Positions 58,535 through 64,000 of a DNA stretch of 64,000 bases are shown piece after piece. The DNA is from a candidate division TM6 bacterium GW2011_GWF2_32_72 (lineage in GTDB: Bacteria; Babelota; Babeliae; Babelales; GWF2-32-72). The notes beneath the pieces were generated by a model that was not told the origin of the DNA, did not search any database, and saw only the letters and a program-made list of their open reading frames with translations. How positions within the stretch are numbered: position 1 is the stretch's first letter; every line of letters starts with the position of its first letter. A program made the position numbers and the translations under genes. The stretch spans positions 1 to 64,000 of the forward strand of contig LBON01000003.1 of assembly GCA_000989525.1 (NCBI GenBank), written 5' to 3'.

Positions 58535-61207
58535 ATGTTCGATTTATCAATCCTAAAAATTTTTTTTGGCCACCCAATAACCATATGTTTAATGTCATCC
58601 ATATCCAGTTTAATATGGACTGGAATAATTACATTTTTATTAAAAACAAAAACTAAAAATAAAAAAAATCTTATATTATTTATTTTAGTTTTAGGAAGTT
58701 CTTTAGCCATAGCTTTATCTTGGAATCTTTCAACCATTGACATAAATTTTTATAATTTTCGCACACCATTTATTCACAAAACAATGCGCTTTACCGCATG
58801 GATCTTTATTTTATTGCAAGCCCATGCCCTATTTCTATTCATAAAGCACCTTGTTAATAAACATTATCCTATTAACCTCGCAGACAAATTAATGATTTTA
58901 CCCAGCCTAACACTAATAACCTTTTTAGGCATAACAGGTTTTAAATCAAATCCAGAATTATATAATTTTATTAGTAAACAAAACTTACATAAAATAACAA
59001 CACTATACGTACTCTTTACACTAACCCTTCCTTGCCTTTTTTATGGAATACAAAAAGCATATTCAGGAATCTTTCCTAAAATTTTAAAAAGACAACTGAA
59101 AATATTTATTTTCTATATTATTACACCATATTTTATAGGAGATTCTTTGCAACTTTGCGCCAGCTTAATTGAGTTAGATCAAGCCACAAAACATATTTTA
59201 GCCTATATGAGTTTCCTTATTCTTGCTTTTGGCAGTTTATATTTTGTTTCTCGTGTTATGAAACTTCGATTTTTAAACACTGAAAAACACGTAACAACAT
59301 TTTTAAAAAACAACTTTGCTGAACAATTAACTGATATATTAGAACAACTTAGTGTTGTTACAGATGTTCAAGAACTCAAACATATTACACGCAGATTTTT
59401 TAAAGAAAGTTTTGGACTCAACTATGAAAGCGTCAGATTGCACATCAGACCAGAAACAGGACAAGATTTAACACACACAAATGATTTTGTAATACAAAGC
59501 ATAGAAAAATTACACAATTTCAATCCACCAGAAATAATTAATTTTATCAAACATGAAAAAGTTTTAATATTTGATGAACTAGATTTTGATAATTTTTACG
59601 AATCAAATCCCAATACAGAACTTTTAGCAAAATTCATGAAAGAAATTGAATTAAGTATCTATATTCCAATATATCAATCTGAAAAACTAATCGCTCATAT
59701 AACAGTCAAAAGTTCTGAAAATATATTTTCCCATTCAGATAGAAGCCAAATGCTAATTTTTGCAGGATATCTTGGTAATATTATTAATTTAATCAGACAA
59801 CGCTCACTACATTATTTAATAGCTCAAGAAAAAGAATTAAAAGATGAACTTCATAAAAAACATAGCGAAATTACCCAATACAAAGAAAGCATAAAATCTT
59901 TTATTAAAGACAGTCAATCAAGGGAAATTGGAATTATTTTTTTCAAAAATAAAAAATTCTCTTTTGGCAACCAATCAGCCAAAGAGATGTTTGATTTCGA
60001 TCCAAATACACAAGATGGGCATGACTCAACAAAAAAATTAAAACAAATCATCACCAAAGTGATTGACTATAAAACAGTTCAAACTGATTGGGTTTTAGAT
60101 AAAAATCATAAAAAAATGATTGTTACCGGCATTCCACAATTAGACCAAAACTCAATAATCTTAACAATTCACTACCCAGAAATTTCCGATATTTTAAAAA
60201 ATCAAATAGATAACCTTTCAAATCCGACAGACTGGGACTATCTACTTTACCTAGAAACAACCAAATCTGGAAAACTTATTAATAAACTTATACCATCAAC
60301 CAAAGGCCCGCTTTTAGACTTTAAATTAGATATATTAAAGGCATCATTAAGTCCCAAAGCAACACTGTTAAACCTACCGGAAGATGACTTAATACCCACT
60401 GTAGAACTTTTACACGATATCAGTTTAAGAGACGAATTACATATACTAAAACTTAGCAACCCCAATAATGATAATGAAACAACAATAAAATTATTTGGTA
60501 TAAATTCACTTTTTCTACCAAATCCACCAGTTCCGTTACTTAAATTATTAGATAAAAAGGGCACCCTATTTATTCAAAATATTCATAATTTAAATTTGGA
60601 AGCGCAAGAAAAACTGGCAGAATTCATAAAATATGGATTTTTTCACATATTCAAAGATGAACACAAAATTTTTAGTGATGTACGGATAATTTGTTCCTCA
60701 AATCAAAATCTAGAAAAACTAACACAAGAAAGATTATTTTCTGCAAAACTATTTAAGGAATTGCATCAGACAACTTTAATTATGCCAAAAATAGCGGCTT
60801 TAAAAACACTTGATCTCAATCAACTCATAGAAGGCTTCTCTAACCAAAATATCACCCAAAACGCATTAAAAAATCTTTTAGAACTATCAGATCAAGAAAA
60901 AGAAAAATTAATAAAAGAAAAACCAATCATCAGCTTACAAGAACTTAAAAAAAGAACTCATCAAATGCTTGCTGAAAAATCTAAAAAAAATAATCTCACA
61001 CCTTTAAAAACCTATTGGACCACAACAGAAAATTCCAACGACCCAATTATAGAAAAAGCCTCCAAACTTGGAAAACGTGCATTAAAAGATGAAAAATTAA
61101 TGAAAGAACTTTGGACAAAACTTCCAAATCAAAATAAAATTGCCGAACTTATTGGGGTCAACAGATCGTCTGTAAGTCGAAGATTCAAACAATACGAATT
61201 AGAATAA
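58535..61207 (+). CDS. Seven-TM sensor with GAF, PAS-like and decayed sigma-54-activator ATPase domains, Fis-type HTH
   Basis: 890 aa. Residues 1-245 hold about seven hydrophobic helices. A GAF-like domain spans about 255-420, then a coiled coil (430-460) and a PAS-like segment (460-550). Residues about 570-755 align with the AAA+ domain of NtrC-type activators: IKLFGINS, KKGTLFIQNIHNLNLEAQEK, DVRIICSSNQNLEKL, and RLFSAKLFKEL-x5-LIMPKI. The P-loop is gone (LNLPEDDLIP where GESGTGKE is expected), Walker B LDEI is IQNI, and GAFTGA is absent. The C-terminus (NKIAELIGVNRSSVSRRFKQ) is an intact Fis-type HTH. It is probably a membrane-tethered DNA-binding regulator that no longer uses ATP. No good SD is seen before ATG. 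Confidence 0.7.
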   Translation: MFDLSILKIFFGHPITICLMSSISSLIWTGIITFLLKTKTKNKKNLILFILVLGSSLAIALSWNLSTIDINFYNFRTPFIHKTMRFTAWIFILLQAHALFLFIKHLVNKHYPINLADKLMILPSLTLITFLGITGFKSNPELYNFISKQNLHKITTLYVLFTLTLPCLFYGIQKAYSGIFPKILKRQLKIFIFYIITPYFIGDSLQLCASLIELDQATKHILAYMSFLILAFGSLYFVSRVMKLRFLNTEKHVTTFLKNNFAEQLTDILEQLSVVTDVQELKHITRRFFKESFGLNYESVRLHIRPETGQDLTHTNDFVIQSIEKLHNFNPPEIINFIKHEKVLIFDELDFDNFYESNPNTELLAKFMKEIELSIYIPIYQSEKLIAHITVKSSENIFSHSDRSQMLIFAGYLGNIINLIRQRSLHYLIAQEKELKDELHKKHSEITQYKESIKSFIKDSQSREIGIIFFKNKKFSFGNQSAKEMFDFDPNTQDGHDSTKKLKQIITKVIDYKTVQTDWVLDKNHKKMIVTGIPQLDQNSIILTIHYPEISDILKNQIDNLSNPTDWDYLLYLETTKSGKLINKLIPSTKGPLLDFKLDILKASLSPKATLLNLPEDDLIPTVELLHDISLRDELHILKLSNPNNDNETTIKLFGINSLFLPNPPVPLLKLLDKKGTLFIQNIHNLNLEAQEKLAEFIKYGFFHIFKDEHKIFSDVRIICSSNQNLEKLTQERLFSAKLFKELHQTTLIMPKIAALKTLDLNQLIEGFSNQNITQNALKNLLELSDQEKEKLIKEKPIISLQELKKRTHQMLAEKSKKNNLTPLKTYWTTTENSNDPIIEKASKLGKRALKDEKLMKELWTKLPNQNKIAELIGVNRSSVSRRFKQYELE

Positions 61208-61218
61208 TTCGCAATTAG

Positions 61219-61586
61219 AGCTTATACGAAAATTATTTAAAGGACTCGTCCTTCGATACAAATCCTTACTGCGTTCGGATTCACTCAGGATGAGATCCTT
61301 CGACGAGCTCAGGATGACATCCGTCTTTATTTTTATTAATAATCAGTGAATATTATTAGAAAAAGTTAGAAAACCACTGCTTAAAAACCATGAAAAACGT
61401 CATTTCTCATTCAATATTAAAATGTTAAAAATTTAATTTAATAATAATCACATAGTTTAAGGCTACAGAGCTAGAACAACGCAATAAAATATAAATTAAT
61501 ATGACGGATGTCATCCTGAGCTTGTCGAAGGATCAAGTCATTTTTTGATATAAAAAATCAGTGTTTTTGAATTTTCGTATAAGTTC
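61219..61586. mobile_element. MITE-like inverted-repeat element, copy 2 (~368 bp)
   Basis: Same ends and order as 55927-56341. The left arm is almost identical. The right arm lacks about 45 bp (the CATCCTGAGTGAATCCGAAC unit up to the ACGAGTC motif). The centre is ~80% similar by eye. The gap 61208-61690 contains only this element and the xerC/D upstream region. Confidence 0.75.
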
Positions 61587-61690
61587 TTAAATAAAAAATA
61601 TAAAACTTTATTGATATCTCCCTTTTTTAATATCCAAAACTCGCCCTAAATTCTAAAAATACATATACTTAAAAACCAAAAAGGGAAAAT

Positions 61691-62605
61691 ATGTTAATAA
61701 AAGAATTTAAAGAAAAGAAAAAAGAATTTCTAGTTCACATAGAGGTTGAAAAAAATTTATCAAACAACACTCTTAAATCCTACAATAGTGATTTAGAGTG
61801 TTTTTATGAATTTTGGGAAAAGATTAATATATCAAATAAAGTCGATCATCCAATAAAGCTTGCCATTGAAAGATTTTTAGTAACTCTTTATCATAAAAAA
61901 ACTCAAAAAAGTTCAATCGCCAGAAAACTTTCCTGTTTCAAATCTTTTGAAAAATTTTTAAAAATTCAAGGCATCACTCTTTCTCTCCAATTAAGTCGCC
62001 CTAAAATAGATAAAAAACTTCCTGTTTTTTTAAGTATTGATGAAATTTTTTATTTACTGGATAAAATTAATGCCGATGATCTTCCAACTAAATTACCAGT
62101 ACGCGACAACGCTATTCTAGAATTGCTCTACGCAACAGGAATTCGCTGCTCAGAACTTGTTTCAATAAAAATTAAGGATATTGATCTTGAACAAAAAACA
62201 ATTAGAATCTGGGGCAAGGGCAGCAAAGAACGAATAGTTTTATTTGGAGAAAAAGCAAAAGAAAAAATCCAAAAATATATTTTAAAAGAACGGAACCCTA
62301 TTGTTAGCAAAGATGAATACCTATTTGTTGGATACCACGAAACTACTTTGACTGCAAGAACGGTCCAGCGCATTATAGAAATGTTCAGAAAATTTTTAAA
62401 AATTGAAAAACAAATCACCCCACATAAAATTCGACATTCTTTTGCAACCCATTTATTAAATCAAGGGGTCGATCTCCGAATGGTTCAAGAATTATTAGGC
62501 CATAAATCTTTAGCCAGCACCGAAAAATATACTCATGTATCCATGGAACAGCTCTCAGAAATTTGTAATAAAATTCACCCTATAAACAAAATGAAAAAAG
62601 TATGA
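61691..62605 (+). CDS. Tyrosine recombinase XerC/XerD
   Basis: 304 aa, standard Xer length. The N-terminal SAM-like domain is followed by the catalytic set R152 (ATGIRCSEL), K176 (GKGSKER), H245-x2-R248 (PHKIRHSFATH), H271 (LLGHKSLAST) and Y280 (TEKYTHVS). It resolves chromosome dimers at dif, working with FtsK (667-3000). Whether it is XerC or XerD cannot be decided. Its stop overlaps the PBP2 start by 4 bp (ATGA). SD AAGGGAAA. Lying 105 bp from a MITE-like element, it may be there by chance. Confidence 0.94.
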   Translation: MLIKEFKEKKKEFLVHIEVEKNLSNNTLKSYNSDLECFYEFWEKINISNKVDHPIKLAIERFLVTLYHKKTQKSSIARKLSCFKSFEKFLKIQGITLSLQLSRPKIDKKLPVFLSIDEIFYLLDKINADDLPTKLPVRDNAILELLYATGIRCSELVSIKIKDIDLEQKTIRIWGKGSKERIVLFGEKAKEKIQKYILKERNPIVSKDEYLFVGYHETTLTARTVQRIIEMFRKFLKIEKQITPHKIRHSFATHLLNQGVDLRMVQELLGHKSLASTEKYTHVSMEQLSEICNKIHPINKMKKV

Positions 62606-64000
62606 GTTTAATTCAATATAATAATGATCAAAAAAAAATTTCGACCATTGTAAAAATAATTCTTATTGCTTTTTTCATAATATGTATTCGATTAATTTAT
62701 TTACAAATCATTAGTGGCGAAAATTTACTCACTATGAGTAAAAAAAATTTTTTAAGAATCGAAAAAACATTTTCTTATCGCGGCAACATTTTAGACTGTA
62801 ATGGCAACCACCTGGTGACAACAACTCCATACTCAGTTCTAGAATGGCATGGAACAGGCAATAAAAGACTATCTGAAGAACAAAAAAAATTACTTGAAGA
62901 CTTGAGTCCTATTTTAGAAGAAGATTTAACCTCGCCGGAAATTTTAAATCAAATTAGACATACAGAAATATTCCATAAACATTTTCAACTTTCAAAAGAA
63001 CTTACATTAGAAAAATTAAGTAAGATTCAAGAAAAATTTCCCCTTAATGCCAATTTACATATCAGCACAAAATTTAAACGTCTTTATCCCTACAAAAAAT
63101 TAGCCAGCCATATTGTAGGCTATCTAGGACAACTTGAAACAGAACCTTCTGGCAAAATGGGCCTTGAGAAGATTTTAGATAACACATTAAAAAGTGAAGT
63201 AGGTGAAACGTTAAAAATTGTTAATTCTTTTGGCCGTCAACTTGAATCAAAAGAAATTAAACAAGCTCTTGCCGGTCAAGACATTAAAACAACTCTAGAT
63301 TTAAATTTACAACAGCTTGTAGAATTAAATTTTCCAGAAGAGGTTTCTGGGACCATAATCATGATGGACCCTGAAAATGGAGCTATTAAAGCATTGGTAT
63401 CTAGACCAAACTTTGATCCAACAATCTTTCTTTCCCCAATTAGTCAAGAAGATTGGTCAGAACTTCAAGAAGATAACACTTTCTTAAATAGAGCTTTTTA
63501 TGCATGTTATCCACCTGCATCTATTTTTAAACTTGTAACATTAAGTGCTGCCCTTGAAACAAGAATTACTCACAAAAAAGAAATATTTACGTGCAATGGA
63601 TTTTATCTTTACGGAAACCGAAAATATTTATGTGCCAATAAATCTGGCCATGGTCATATCAAATTAAAACATGCGATAGCCCATTCTTGCAACATTCCAT
63701 TCTTGAATATTGGTTCAAAAATATCAATTGATACGATTTTTGATTATGCACAACGATACGGGCTCAATCAAAAAACAAACTCAATAATGGCTGAACAAAC
63801 AGGTTTAATCCCAAACAAAATGTGGAAAAAAACAACAAAAGGAGAAAAGTGGTGGCAAGGAGAAACTCTTTCTGCATGTATAGGACAAAGCTTTAATTCT
63901 GTTACACCAATTCAAATAGCTAGAATGTTTTCCAGCATATTTACAAAAAAACTCATCAAACCAAGAATATTATTAGATGAAACAATAGAAAGCAGCCCTT
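62602..64000 (+). CDS. mrdA: Penicillin-binding protein 2 (5' part; runs off the window)
   Basis: About 466 codons are visible. One membrane helix (IVKIILIAFFIICIRLIYLQ) is followed by the pedestal signature (RGNILDCNGNHLVTTTPYSV) and the N-terminal dimerisation domain (RLYPYKKLASHIVGYLGQLE, GLEKILDNTL). The transpeptidase domain follows: active-site S307-I-F-K310 in YPPASIFKLV and S362-C-N364 in AHSCNIPF. The KTG motif would lie beyond 64000. It cross-links peptidoglycan in the elongation complex. Coupled to xerC/D by ATGA. Confidence 0.92.
   Translation, partial: MSLIQYNNDQKKISTIVKIILIAFFIICIRLIYLQIISGENLLTMSKKNFLRIEKTFSYRGNILDCNGNHLVTTTPYSVLEWHGTGNKRLSEEQKKLLEDLSPILEEDLTSPEILNQIRHTEIFHKHFQLSKELTLEKLSKIQEKFPLNANLHISTKFKRLYPYKKLASHIVGYLGQLETEPSGKMGLEKILDNTLKSEVGETLKIVNSFGRQLESKEIKQALAGQDIKTTLDLNLQQLVELNFPEEVSGTIIMMDPENGAIKALVSRPNFDPTIFLSPISQEDWSELQEDNTFLNRAFYACYPPASIFKLVTLSAALETRITHKKEIFTCNGFYLYGNRKYLCANKSGHGHIKLKHAIAHSCNIPFLNIGSKISIDTIFDYAQRYGLNQKTNSIMAEQTGLIPNKMWKKTTKGEKWWQGETLSACIGQSFNSVTPIQIARMFSSIFTKKLIKPRILLDETIESSP

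Noticed and set aside
61219-61691. XerC/D as the mobiliser of the adjacent inverted-repeat element
   Set aside because: The Xer protein has standard length and motifs and overlaps the PBP2 gene as a housekeeping gene; the second element copy is not next to a recombinase.

Overview
The window is AT-rich, densely coded bacterial DNA from a Gram-negative-type cell. It encodes outer-membrane beta-barrels ending in Phe, a KDO-8-phosphate phosphatase-like enzyme, UppP and a PBP2. Much of the remaining content is typical of intracellular, host-dependent bacteria: many small secreted proteins of no recognised family, ankyrin-like fragments, a secreted protein with eukaryotic-type C2H2 zinc fingers, a secreted papain-like protease and two Lys/Ala-rich histone-like proteins. 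My best guess is Candidatus Dependentiae (TM6; Babeliales) or a similarly reduced endosymbiont. This rests on gene content and family resemblance and was not checked against any database.

Region 1 (1-16.4 kb) is an accessory block. Four paralogous 600-620 aa outer-membrane barrel genes (3156, 7710, 10580, 13559), all on the + strand, are interleaved with ftsK, an exostosin-like glycosyltransferase, uppP and a small GIY-YIG protein. Between them lie non-coding repeats: a structured core of about 390-405 bp in four copies (1-412, 6170-6574, 12670-13058, 15576-15832; both orientations), an AT-rich flanking module carrying ten exact copies of a 12-mer, and inverted-repeat elements at 10071-10492 and 15895-16380. 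The barrels share an N-terminal signature and a C-terminal strand but differ most in a cysteine-rich loop. Two of them (7710, 13559) have long leaders with strong, displaced Shine-Dalgarno sequences and are probably highly expressed.

Region 2 (16.4-31.3 kb) is mostly housekeeping: acpP-fabD-gltX-TPR protein, rpmF-plsX, gyrA-dprA and lepA. The FabD homologue has lost its nucleophile Ser, its Arg and its oxyanion Gln. Between these genes sit secreted proteins of unknown function and a secreted Cys-protease-like protein. Downstream of lepA is a second, diverged copy of the last 45 lepA codons followed by a terminator, which marks an insertion or allele-replacement scar.

Region 3 (31.3-44.5 kb) mixes an RMND1/DUF155-like membrane protein, a frameshifted ankyrin-type gene, grpE, a distant fifth barrel relative, ssb, pgsA, mnmA, the secreted C2H2 protein, and a four-gene operon of split transketolase, a 2-hydroxyacid dehydrogenase and a KdsC-like phosphatase.

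Region 4 (44.5-55.3 kb) is the translation and protein-quality core: argS (with two leader hairpins), tsf-pyrH-frr, tRNA-Lys(CTT), tRNA-Leu(TAG), tig-trxB, rpmH-rnpA, a PhoH/PIN ATPase and a thrS without a TGS domain.

Region 5 (55.3-64 kb) holds two histone-like genes on either side of an inverted-repeat element, nth, a Pro-rich secreted repeat protein, a 7-TM sensor fused to a decayed sigma-54-activator ATPase, a second copy of the inverted-repeat element, xerC/D, and a PBP2 gene cut by the window end.
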